From: Alphaproteobacteria bacterium
GTDB lineage: Bacteria; Pseudomonadota; Alphaproteobacteria; SMXS01
Reading direction: 5' to 3'
NCBI GenBank assembly: GCA_016124315.1
Contig: WGNW01000069.1
Span: 1 to 58,023, forward strand
Length of the DNA: 58,023 nt
Shown: positions 26,427-33,842 of the stretch, piece after piece
How the letters are laid out: the number at the start of each line of letters is the position of its first letter
Position numbering within the stretch: the stretch's first letter is position 1
Notes under the pieces: generated by a model
Told to the model about the DNA's origin: nothing
Seen by the model: the letters and a program-made list of their open reading frames with translations, nothing else
The model's database searches: none
Position numbers and translations under genes: made by a program

Positions 26427-28472
26427 TCAGACGTGTTCGGGGGCGCCGGCCACCAGCGACGCCTCGGGCGTGTGCACCAGCGCCAGGTAGCGCTCGAACT
26501 GGCCGAGCACGTCGGCGATGATCTGGTCCCGGGCCATGCCCATGATGTCGTAGCCGCGGCTACCGTCGCTGAAATAGGTGCGCGCCTCGTGGCGGGTCTC
26601 CATGCGGGTGGCCTCGAAGGCGGTGAACGGCGGCAGCTTGTGTTCGGCGGGCTGGACGCCGTAGACGAAATCGCGCACTCCGGAGGCCGGCGCCGTCAGG
26701 GAGGCCGAGCCGGTCTCGTCGTCGCGTGCCACCGCCGCCTCGCGGCCGCGGTGATTGAGTTCGGCGGCCACGCTCTCCAGCGCCGGGACCGCCGTATCGC
26801 CGATGAACGACCGGATCTCCCCGCTGCTCGGCGCCCGCAGCGCCAGGGCGAGTCGGCGCTGCCAGGTTAGGCCGGAGGCCGGCTGGGCCTGGGGCGGTGC
26901 GGTGGCCGCACGCGCCTTCTGGTGGGCGACGTCGGCTCGCATGCCCTTGAACAGCGCCCAGACCAGCAGCAGCATCACCAGGGAGAAGGGCAGGGCGCTG
27001 GCGATGGTCACCGAGCGGAGCGCCTGGAGACCGCCCGACAGCAGCAATATGGCGGCGACGAGCCCCTCCAGGGCGCACCAGAACACCCGCTGCAGCGCGC
27101 CCGTGTTGGTCTCGCCGCCGGCGGCGATGGTGTCGACCACCAGGGAGCCGGAGTCCGACGAGGTGATGAAGAAGATCGCCACCAGCATCACCGCCAGCGT
27201 CGAGGTGACCGTGGGCAACGGCAGATACTGGAAGAACTGGAAGAGCGCAACGGACAGGTCGTTGGAGACCGCCTGCGTCAGCGTGCCGTGGGCCAGCGTG
27301 GTGTCCACGAACATGGCGGTGTTGCCGAACACCGTCATCCAGAAGCAGGTGAAGCCTGCCGGGATGAACAGCACCGCAACCAGGAACTCGCGCACCGTCC
27401 GGCCGCGCGAGATGCGCGCGATGAACATGCCCACGAAGGGCGACCAGGAAATCCACCATGCCCAATAGAACAGCGTCCAGGCGTCGATCCACGGGCGCGG
27501 CTGGTAGGCGTAGATGTTGAAGGTGCGACTCATGAAGTTGTCGAGATAGAGGCCGATGTTCTGCACGAAGTCGCGCATCAGCGTGCCCGTCGGCCCGACG
27601 AACAGCACGAACAGCATCAGCGCGATGGCGACCAGCAGGTTGAGCTCGCTGAGCCGGCGCACGCCCTTGTCCACGCCGGTGACCACCGAGATCGTGGCGA
27701 TGGTGGTGATCACCGCGATCAACGGCAACTGGACGGCCGGCGAGATCGGCAGGCCGACCAGATGCTTGAGCCCGGCGTTGATCTGCAGCACGCCGAATCC
27801 CAGGGAGGTGGCGATGCCGAACAGGGTGCCGCAGATCGCGAAGATGTCGACCGCGTGGCCGATGGGACCGTGGATGCGGTGCTTCAGCAGCGGATAGAGC
27901 CCCGAACGAATGGTGAGCGGCAGGTTGTAGCGGAAGCCGAAATAGCCCAGGGACAGGCCGACGATGGCGTAGATCGCCCAGGCATGAATGCCCCAGTGGA
28001 AGAAGGTCACTTCCATGGCCTCGCGCCGGGCGGCCACGGTGAACGGGGCCGCCTCAGGCGGCGCGGCGAAGTGGGTGAGGGGCTCGCCCACGGCGAAATA
28101 CATCAGGCCGATGCCCATGCCGGCCGCGAACAGCATCGCGACCCAGGACAGGTAGTGGAAGTCGGGCTCGGACTCGTCGGGCCCCAGTTTGAGGTCGCCG
28201 AAGCGGCCCATGGCGAACAGGGCTGCCGCGCCCACGAAGATGCCGACCGCCAGCAGATACAGCCATCCGAAGGCGCCGAGAATCTGCGCCTGCATGGCGT
28301 CGAACAACACCTGCGCCTGGTCGGGCAGGAAGGCGCCGATCACCAGGAACAGCGCGATGATGCCGACGGACCCGAAAAAGACGGGCGGATTGATAACGAA
28401 ACGGAACACGTCCTCCCCCGAAAACTGCGACCAATCTGACGAGCCAACGCGGCGAAAAGCCGATTGTTTCAT
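26427..28472 (-). CDS. BCCT-family transporter, long form (BetT-like)
   Basis: Secondary carrier for quaternary ammonium or other zwitterionic compounds such as betaine, choline or ectoine. The 681-residue protein has 12 predicted helices and the family signature around [18 protein letters not shown]. The Trp-rich helix 8 region reads [29 protein letters not shown] ~170-residue hydrophilic C-terminal domain, as in BetT, may sense osmolarity. It starts 51 nt downstream of the ectC stop on the same strand, so ectC and this gene probably form one transcription unit. Confidence 0.92.
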   Translation of the reverse strand: MKQSAFRRVGSSDWSQFSGEDVFRFVINPPVFFGSVGIIALFLVIGAFLPDQAQVLFDAMQAQILGAFGWLYLLAVGIFVGAAALFAMGRFGDLKLGPDESEPDFHYLSWVAMLFAAGMGIGLMYFAVGEPLTHFAAPPEAAPFTVAARREAMEVTFFHWGIHAWAIYAIVGLSLGYFGFRYNLPLTIRSGLYPLLKHRIHGPIGHAVDIFAICGTLFGIATSLGFGVLQINAGLKHLVGLPISPAVQLPLIAVITTIATISVVTGVDKGVRRLSELNLLVAIALMLFVLFVGPTGTLMRDFVQNIGLYLDNFMSRTFNIYAYQPRPWIDAWTLFYWAWWISWSPFVGMFIARISRGRTVREFLVAVLFIPAGFTCFWMTVFGNTAMFVDTTLAHGTLTQAVSNDLSVALFQFFQYLPLPTVTSTLAVMLVAIFFITSSDSGSLVVDTIAAGGETNTGALQRVFWCALEGLVAAILLLSGGLQALRSVTIASALPFSLVMLLLVWALFKGMRADVAHQKARAATAPPQAQPASGLTWQRRLALALRAPSSGEIRSFIGDTAVPALESVAAELNHRGREAAVARDDETGSASLTAPASGVRDFVYGVQPAEHKLPPFTAFEATRMETRHEARTYFSDGSRGYDIMGMARDQIIADVLGQFERYLALVHTPEASLVAGAPEHV

Positions 28473-28523
28473 CAGAGCATCGCAGCCGTCGCAGCTCCGG
28501 GGCGAATGACGCCGAGGCTTGCC

Positions 28524-28925
28524 TCAGGCCCCGACTTCGTCGTCGGGAAGCGCGTAGGCTCCGTCCTCGTCGTGGATCTCGCGGCCGGTGACAGGGGGAT
28601 TGAAGGTGCAGACCAGCCTGAGTTCGCTGTCCGCCTTGAGCACGTGGCGGTCATGGTTATCGAGCGCGTAGAGGGTGCCGGGGCGGATGTCGTGCTTCTC
28701 GCCGGTGTCCAGGTTGGTGAGGGTGCCGGTGCCCTTGTAGCAGTACACGGCCTCCAGGTGGTGCTTGTACCACATCTGCACCTCGAGGCCCGGCGGGAAC
28801 ACTGTCTCGTGCATGGAGAACCCCATGCCGTCGCTCTTCAGCAGGAACCGGTAGCTGGTCCACCCGGCAGGGCTCTTTACGTCGCGGTCGGTGTTTTCCA
28901 GGTTTTCGAGCCTGACGATCTTCAC
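28524..28925 (-). CDS. ectC: Ectoine synthase, stand-alone
   Basis: EctC cyclises N-gamma-acetyl-2,4-diaminobutyrate to ectoine. The 133-residue cupin protein starts with GTG ([18 protein letters not shown]) preceded by AGGGGATT. Iron ligands known from characterised EctC proteins (Glu57, Tyr85, His93) map one residue later as Glu58 (HHLEAVYC), Tyr86 (TLYALDNHD) and His94 (RHVL), so the active site looks intact. No ectA, ectB or ectD is in the window. It is followed by a BCCT transporter gene on the same strand. Confidence 0.93.
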   Translation of the reverse strand: MKIVRLENLENTDRDVKSPAGWTSYRFLLKSDGMGFSMHETVFPPGLEVQMWYKHHLEAVYCYKGTGTLTNLDTGEKHDIRPGTLYALDNHDRHVLKADSELRLVCTFNPPVTGREIHDEDGAYALPDDEVGA

Positions 28926-29289
28926 GGGCAATCCCCTTATGGATCTGCGGCGCGCAGCGGCGCCTGGGTCGACGGGAGGGCGGAAAGCGCGGCGCGCGCC
29001 GGAACATCCGCCCCGGATTCGGGAGGAAACGGGGCGAACAGATCGCCGCCGAGGGTCGCCGCGCAAGGCCGCGGCGGGGGAGGGACGCGAACGCCCTCGG
29101 CCGGCCTCCGGTTCCGGCGCGGCGCACCTTATGCCAGCGCGGCCGGCTTCTCAACCGCGCGGCGCGGACAGCAAGGCACGCCGCGCGGCCGCCACGAAAA
29201 AGTCGCCGTTCATTGACAAATGTATGCGCGCCCGTAACGGGAACGGTCCATACTCATTTTGGGTGCGACATTTTACCGGGGAGACTGCA
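28926..29289 (+). other. 364-nt intergenic region between divergent genes
   Basis: The region separates ectC (minus) from a small hypothetical gene (plus). It is very GC-rich up to ~29200. A perfect TTGACA sits at 29213-29218, but no credible -10 lies 16-18 nt downstream. I see no RNA gene or strong hairpin. It must hold the ectC promoter on the minus strand, which I could not place. Confidence 0.5.
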
Positions 29290-29535
29290 ATGCCATTTCA
29301 GGCATTTGATCGCGAGACGGCAGCCATGCTGAGGGGCGTTTACGAAGAGATGCTGGAGGCCGTCCACCAGGTGCGGCCGGATCTGGACGAGATCAGGCGG
29401 GCCCGCCTGAAGACCCAGCTCGTCGAACGCCTGCTGGCCGCGACGAGCGCCGGCGAGCGCGACGTGCAGCGGCTGCGCGCCTATGCCCTGGGCAATATCC
29501 GGGAGATCCTGAAACCGACCGACGCCGCCGCCTGA
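29290..29535 (+). CDS. Small hypothetical protein, 81 residues
   Basis: I do not recognise it by name. It begins MPFQAFDRETAAMLRGVYEEMLEAV, followed by helical segments rich in Arg, Leu and Glu (RRARLKTQLVERLLAAT), ending REILKPTDAAA. It looks like a soluble all-helical protein. GGGGAGACTGCA supplies a good ribosome site. It is convergent with nadV. Confidence 0.7.
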   Translation: MPFQAFDRETAAMLRGVYEEMLEAVHQVRPDLDEIRRARLKTQLVERLLAATSAGERDVQRLRAYALGNIREILKPTDAAA

Positions 29536-29543
29536 AGACCGCT

Positions 29544-30932
29544 TCACGCGCGCCGTTCGGAACGCGCCCGCAATTCCTCGAAATCGTGCCGCACCAGCAG
29601 TTCGCCGTTGCGCCAGACGGGAACCAGCAGGTCGTCCGCCGGGGCGACGGCATCCAGCCGCGCGGCCGCAAGCCTGCCGTCCCGGCGCACCACCGCCTGG
29701 CGCCCGGCCTTGCTGCCCTTGGCGGGATCGGTGGCCGGCATCTTGGACACGTCCCGCCAGATGCCCTCTCCGTCGCGCAGGGCGTTGGCCTTCATGGCGA
29801 ATTTCAGCGTGTCGCGGTTGACCTGCTGCAACAGCCCGCCACCCATCCCGAAGGCGATGTTGTCGATGGAAAAACCTGCCTCGACCATCCGATCCACCAA
29901 TCGGCCGATGCTGTCGATGGTCATGCCGTCGCCCTGGATCACCCGCACATGCGGGTCGAGCACGCGAAAGCCCTTGGCGTTGGTCGTGCCGCCGAACGCC
30001 TCCCACAGCGTCCGCACCGTGCGCAGCGGGGTCTCGGCCGGATCGCCGCTGTCGGGCCTCACGACGAGCGTCCCCTTGCGGGAGAGGACCTTCTCCCGGA
30101 GCGCGCCACCCCAGATGCCGCCGACGGCGGCGTCGAGGTCGTAGCTGTCCGAGACGACCGCCACCAGCCGGCCCTCGCCGTCGAAGGCGTCGAGCATGTT
30201 CTCGTAGGCCGCCGCCTCGCGCGACGGACCCCAGCAGGTCATGGTGCTGTGCTCTGCCGCCGGGATGGAGAAGCCGGCCATGTCCGCCCCGTAATAGCGG
30301 CGCGCCGCGACCAGCGCCTCCATGGTGTCGGTGCCCATGAAGTTGACCAGGTGGGCGAGGCCGCCCAGGGCGGCGCTCTCGCCGCTGGAGACGCCGCGGG
30401 CGCCGAAGTCGTGCAGCTTGAAGGGCAGTTGCCCCGCCACGTCGTCGGAGGTCTTCTCCAGCCCGGCGCGGATGATCGCCTTGCACTTCCAGCTCAGCGT
30501 GCCGACCGTGCTCGGATACCAGACCGCGCGGAGCAGGGCGGTTTCGATAAAGGTGGCGAGCCACGGCATCCGCTCGTCGGTGTTCTCGACCTGCAGCAGC
30601 GGAACGCCGGTGGGCACGACCGTCCCTTCGGGCAGCGCGCTGATCTCGAGCGGCAGGAAGCCGCCGTGATCGTCAACGACCGCCTCCCAGCCCTCCCGGT
30701 TGAACGGCACGCCGTGGGCGGCGCAGACCGCCTCGGCCTCGTCCACGTCGCCCCTCGTTACGGGCTTGCCCAGCCTGTCCATGAGAAGGGGCTGCAGCCC
30801 CAGGAACAGCACCTCGTCCGAGAAGTCGTTGGTCCGAGCCTCCATATAGGCGCTGATGACGCGCGCTTCCGGCGGATATTGCAGGAAATGGCTGTGCTTG
30901 TAGCTGTCGGTGGCGAGGAGGAGGTTGGTCAT
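29544..30932 (-). CDS. nadV: Nicotinamide phosphoribosyltransferase
   Basis: Makes NMN from nicotinamide and PRPP, a one-step salvage route to NAD that bypasses deamidation. The 462 residues match NAMPT rather than the nicotinate enzyme: DSYKHSHFLQYP at the N terminus, KLHDFGARGVSS, AEHSTMTCWG (the active-site His), VVRPDSGDP (catalytic Asp) and GGGLLQQVNRDTLKFAMK. ATG at 30932 is preferred; an extra 18 in-frame codons upstream lack homology. No NMN adenylyltransferase gene is nearby. Confidence 0.92.
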   Translation of the reverse strand: MTNLLLATDSYKHSHFLQYPPEARVISAYMEARTNDFSDEVLFLGLQPLLMDRLGKPVTRGDVDEAEAVCAAHGVPFNREGWEAVVDDHGGFLPLEISALPEGTVVPTGVPLLQVENTDERMPWLATFIETALLRAVWYPSTVGTLSWKCKAIIRAGLEKTSDDVAGQLPFKLHDFGARGVSSGESAALGGLAHLVNFMGTDTMEALVAARRYYGADMAGFSIPAAEHSTMTCWGPSREAAAYENMLDAFDGEGRLVAVVSDSYDLDAAVGGIWGGALREKVLSRKGTLVVRPDSGDPAETPLRTVRTLWEAFGGTTNAKGFRVLDPHVRVIQGDGMTIDSIGRLVDRMVEAGFSIDNIAFGMGGGLLQQVNRDTLKFAMKANALRDGEGIWRDVSKMPATDPAKGSKAGRQAVVRRDGRLAAARLDAVAPADDLLVPVWRNGELLVRHDFEELRARSERRA

Positions 30933-31014
30933 GGTGCGGTTGCCCGTTCTTTCGTTCGCATCACCTGGCCGTAATTTGCGGATCACCAGGACAGGGCTGG
31001 CGATCGCGCGCCGG

Positions 31015-31488
31015 TTACGGGTGAAGATAGACGTAGCCCAGGCCCTGCAGCCGCGCGATTTCGGCCACGCCGCTCGGAACGATATCCGTCCCCTCGACCT
31101 TGTAGAGATCCTGCGGGCGCAGCCCCATGCCCTTCAGCGTGTTGCGGCAAATGAGAAACCGCACGCCTTTGGCACGAAGCCGGTCGATGCCGTCGGCGAG
31201 GGCGGTGTCGGTCTTCGCCATGCGGAACAGCTTCACGCCTGCGGCAAAGTTCACCACGCGAATCTCGACATGGCCGCCGGTCGCCTCGATGTGGGCCTCG
31301 ATACTCCGGAGCAAGTGCTCGAAGTAGGTATGGTCGTCCGGATAGCCTCCGTCGTTCTGGTAGACGACCTTTTGAAGGGCGTAGTAGCCGGCGGGCGGCG
31401 GCGCCGTCATCGGATCCGTCGCCGTCGCGGCGAACGCGGCAGCCGGAGCGAGGCAGAATGCCAGGGATAGAGCCAGAAGCCTTTTCAA
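31015..31488 (-). CDS. Exported DsrE-family protein
   Basis: About 157 residues with a signal peptide (LKRLLALSLAFCLAPAAAFA). The mature part has the DsrE/DsrF-like core: YQNDGGYPDDHTYFEHLLRSIEAHIEATGG, VEIRVVNFAAGVKLF, then GVRFLICRNTLKGMGL with a single Cys, and a terminal LQGLGYVYLHP. Such periplasmic DsrE-like proteins are linked to sulfur chemistry only by family. A TTG at 31488 has GGAG 8 nt upstream; GTG 31497 is an in-frame alternative. Confidence 0.8.
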   Translation of the reverse strand: MKRLLALSLAFCLAPAAAFAATATDPMTAPPPAGYYALQKVVYQNDGGYPDDHTYFEHLLRSIEAHIEATGGHVEIRVVNFAAGVKLFRMAKTDTALADGIDRLRAKGVRFLICRNTLKGMGLRPQDLYKVEGTDIVPSGVAEIARLQGLGYVYLHP

Positions 31489-31581
31489 TGCAGACACTCC
31501 ATGAAAGCGAGAGACCGGCGTCGATCCGGCCTGCCGCCGATGGGCGGGCGGGTTTCGCATGGCCGGTGGCGACGGCCGAGA

Positions 31582-32076
31582 CTATTTTCCGGCGCGATTC
31601 TGCAGTTGCCAGTCCTCGTTGGGCTGCGTGACGAAATCGGGCCGTTGCCCCTTCAGCCGGGCAATCAAACCGGTGGTCATGTTGGCCAGGGCCACTTCCA
31701 GCGCCCGGCCGATCTCGCCTTCGTCGAGGCTGCCGTCTGCCGTCATCTTCCCCGCCCAGCGGATCGAGCAGTGACCTTCGTCGACGGGCGTCACGGTGGC
31801 GACAACGACATAATCCTGCATGCCGATGGGATTGCCCGCCGTCAGTTCATAGGAGAGCATCCGCCTTTCGTCATCGAACGCGACCAGGCGATGCTGCACA
31901 TAGCCTTGGGTCGAAAGCTGGATGTCCCGGATCGCGCCGACGCCGTCGCCGTGGACCCGGATCGTGCTTTCGGCGCCACCGGGAATCCAGTTCAGCACGC
32001 GGTCGAAATGGCGCAATTCCGCCCAGACCGCGTCGGCCGGAAGGTCGGTTTCTCGCTTGTGTTCGATCTCAATCAT
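31582..32076 (-). CDS. SRPBCC (START-like) family protein
   Basis: A 164-residue helix-grip protein. The pattern is IEIEHKRETDLPADAVWAELRHFDRVLNWIPG, then GVGAIRDIQLSTQG, SYELTAGN and SIRWAGKMTADG, with a long C-terminal helix (ALEVALANMTTGLIARLKG). It is typical of polyketide cyclase-like/stress proteins that bind hydrophobic ligands. ATG 32076 is where the fold starts. It lies on the same strand as the SnoaL-like gene upstream (63 nt gap). Confidence 0.82.
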   Translation of the reverse strand: MIEIEHKRETDLPADAVWAELRHFDRVLNWIPGGAESTIRVHGDGVGAIRDIQLSTQGYVQHRLVAFDDERRMLSYELTAGNPIGMQDYVVVATVTPVDEGHCSIRWAGKMTADGSLDEGEIGRALEVALANMTTGLIARLKGQRPDFVTQPNEDWQLQNRAGK

Positions 32077-32139
32077 GGCGCCGTCCCCGGAATTATGCGT
32101 GGTCCGACACCACATCAGGTTCGGTGGCCATACGCAATG

Positions 32140-32706
32140 CTATGTGCGCCCGATATGCCTGCGGTGGAATTCCTGCCATTGCGGCAGCGATTCCGGATAG
32201 TCGGCCGGCACCCGCTCGCCGCCGCTGAACAGGCGCTTCTCGCTGTTCAGGCCATCGCCATATTCGGCGAACGGAACATAGTACAGGAAGTTGACCGTGC
32301 GCTTCGAGAAGCGCCACCGGCCATCCGCGCGCCGATAGCCGTCGACGTACTTCATCGCCGCCAGGCTCACCACGCCGTTGGGCGTGGTTTCCGCGTGGCT
32401 GTAGACCAGGCCGGTCGCGCTGTCCGGATCGTCCGGATCGATCTCCACCGAAACGTCGTGGGTCCAGTGGAAGGCCGGACCTCTGGTCTTCAAGGTTTCG
32501 ATGAACATCGCGGCGATGGCGTCACGGCCGCTGACCCATACGGCGCCGCTGGACGAGCTGAACGTCGCGTCGTCGGTGAACAGGCTGGAAAGCCTGGGCA
32601 GATCGTGTTCGTCGCAGGCGATGGCGTAGGCCGTCACCAGGCCACGGATGGCGTCCTTGGATTCCAGCCGGTCCAGGCGGTCCAGTATCTTGTCAAGATC
32701 CGACAT
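32140..32706 (-). CDS. SnoaL-like / NTF2-fold protein
   Basis: 188 residues. N-terminal helix LDRLESKDAIRGLVTAYAIACDEHD, then LSSLFTDDATFSSSSG, GRDAIAAMFIE, and the strand FHWTHDVSVEIDPDDPDSATGLVYSHAETT. This is the usual layout of SnoaL_4-type proteins, some of which are dehydratases or isomerases. The His in FHWTHD is often conserved in that subgroup. Probably co-transcribed with the SRPBCC gene. No signal peptide. Confidence 0.8.
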   Translation of the reverse strand: MSDLDKILDRLDRLESKDAIRGLVTAYAIACDEHDLPRLSSLFTDDATFSSSSGAVWVSGRDAIAAMFIETLKTRGPAFHWTHDVSVEIDPDDPDSATGLVYSHAETTPNGVVSLAAMKYVDGYRRADGRWRFSKRTVNFLYYVPFAEYGDGLNSEKRLFSGGERVPADYPESLPQWQEFHRRHIGRT

Positions 32707-33082
32707 CGTCGATGTATTCCCCTCGATTGCTCGTCTTGGACCGGGTGCAACGCGCGGTCGCGGGTCCCGTGGCGCGCCGCGATAGCCAGCCCGAGGCTGA
32801 TCGCCGAATGCAAGCGGCAGCTTCAGATTTTCAATTAAAAATTCTTTCAGAACAATATGTTATGCGTGGCGGGCCACGACCGACGATGATGAGCACTATG
32901 TCTACGCCATAGCCCTATAAGGCTGGCCCCTAGTGCGGCCGGTTCCAGGCCCATCTGGAGCGAGCGGCATGTGGCCGAAGATCTGCCTCGCTCAAACATG
33001 TTCGCGAGTACCGCTTGACGCTTGGATGACGATTTCCAGGTATGCTGCGGATCTTTGGCGAGCACCTCATGTGAGGCGGCAA
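32707..33082 (+). other. 376-nt region without a gene, locally AT-rich
   Basis: Composition changes inside this gap. Bases ~32822-32870 are strongly AT-rich (runs such as TTTTCAATTAAAAATTC and AACAATATGTTATG), unlike the surroundings. It separates the resident SnoaL-like gene from the first of the small genes that lead to the recombinase, so it may hold the left border of the insertion. I found no copy of the tRNA-Ser 3' end here. TTGACG at about 33014 lacks a well-placed -10. Confidence 0.4.
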
Positions 33083-33331
33083 ATGAGTAAGTCCCCGATA
33101 CAAGGGCAAGAATACCGAAGTGTGTTCAAGCTCTATAGCGAAGACGGAAAGCGAGCTGCAGATGTGCTGGAGTTCCGCAACGGCGAAACATATCTCGATG
33201 AGCAGGAATGGGTCGAAGGGACTACATTCAGGAACAGGCATGCCGGAAGGCTGGTCGGTCCGTTCGCCTCGCCAGCCGACGCGGAAAACTTCATTGTCGC
33301 AACTCCCTGGTTCCGCGGTAGCCGCGAATAG
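33083..33331 (+). CDS. Hypothetical protein, 82 residues, near recombinase
   Basis: I do not recognise it. The sequence MSKSPIQGQEYRSVFKLYSE, then VLEFRNGETYLDEQEWVEGTTF and PFASPADAENFIVATPWF, looks like a small alpha/beta soluble protein. GTGAGGCGGCAA precedes the ATG. Codon choice is less GC-biased than the housekeeping genes in the window, in line with recent acquisition. Confidence 0.55.
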   Translation: MSKSPIQGQEYRSVFKLYSEDGKRAADVLEFRNGETYLDEQEWVEGTTFRNRHAGRLVGPFASPADAENFIVATPWFRGSRE

Positions 33332-33605
33332 GCGTCCTCTTTCCCACTGACCCGGTGCCCAACGATCTATTGACGGGGACGGCAAGGGAAAAGCGAGGCC
33401 ATCCGGCGCGCGCAGTGGATTGGAATGATTGAGCTTTTCGGCCTTCCGTCGGAAGACGCTTGCCATACGTTTTGACCAAAACGCCAATCATATCAATGTG
33501 GAAACCGCCATCCATCTGCATCGCGAGACGGCCGGGAGGAGGAAGGATGCTGCGGGATAAAGATCGGCCATTCATCTCGGAGGCTCGCGGCGCGATCCTG
33601 TCGGG

Positions 33606-33824
33606 ATGTCTCGACCGCGCGCCAACCTGGGCATCTTACCCGATGACCTTTACATTCCGATCGAGCCCTGGCCTCGTATCGGTCGGCCGGCGAAGCACGA
33701 CCTATCAGCGTGGAGGGTCACGGACGATTGGCCCGACCCTGTACCGATCACCGACGCCGAGCTCGACGTGTTCGAGGCATGGTTCGGCGATCTCTTCGAT
33801 GAACTGTTCGGGCCGCACCGATGA
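33606..33824 (+). CDS. Small acidic protein (72 residues) directly upstream of the serine recombinase
   Basis: MSRPRANLGILPDDLYIPIE is followed by WPRIGRPAKHDLSAW and a strongly acidic, aromatic C-terminal helix (ITDAELDVFEAWFGDLFDELFG). It ends 18 nt before the recombinase ATG on the same strand, so the two are probably co-expressed. I do not know its function; a directionality factor or recombinase partner would fit its size and place but is a guess. An overlapping frame 33460-33846 is less convincing. Confidence 0.55.
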   Translation: MSRPRANLGILPDDLYIPIEPWPRIGRPAKHDLSAWRVTDDWPDPVPITDAELDVFEAWFGDLFDELFGPHR

Positions 33825-33842
33825 CCTGAGAGGAAATTTGCG

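Noticed and set aside
29213..29241. TTGACA box as promoter of the 81-residue gene
   Set aside because: No acceptable -10 hexamer occurs 16-18 nt downstream (the position reads AACGGG).
32707..33605. Direct repeat of the tRNA-Ser 3' end (left attachment site)
   Set aside because: Reading through the region found no stretch resembling GGTGGGATTCGAACCC, so no attL can be claimed here.
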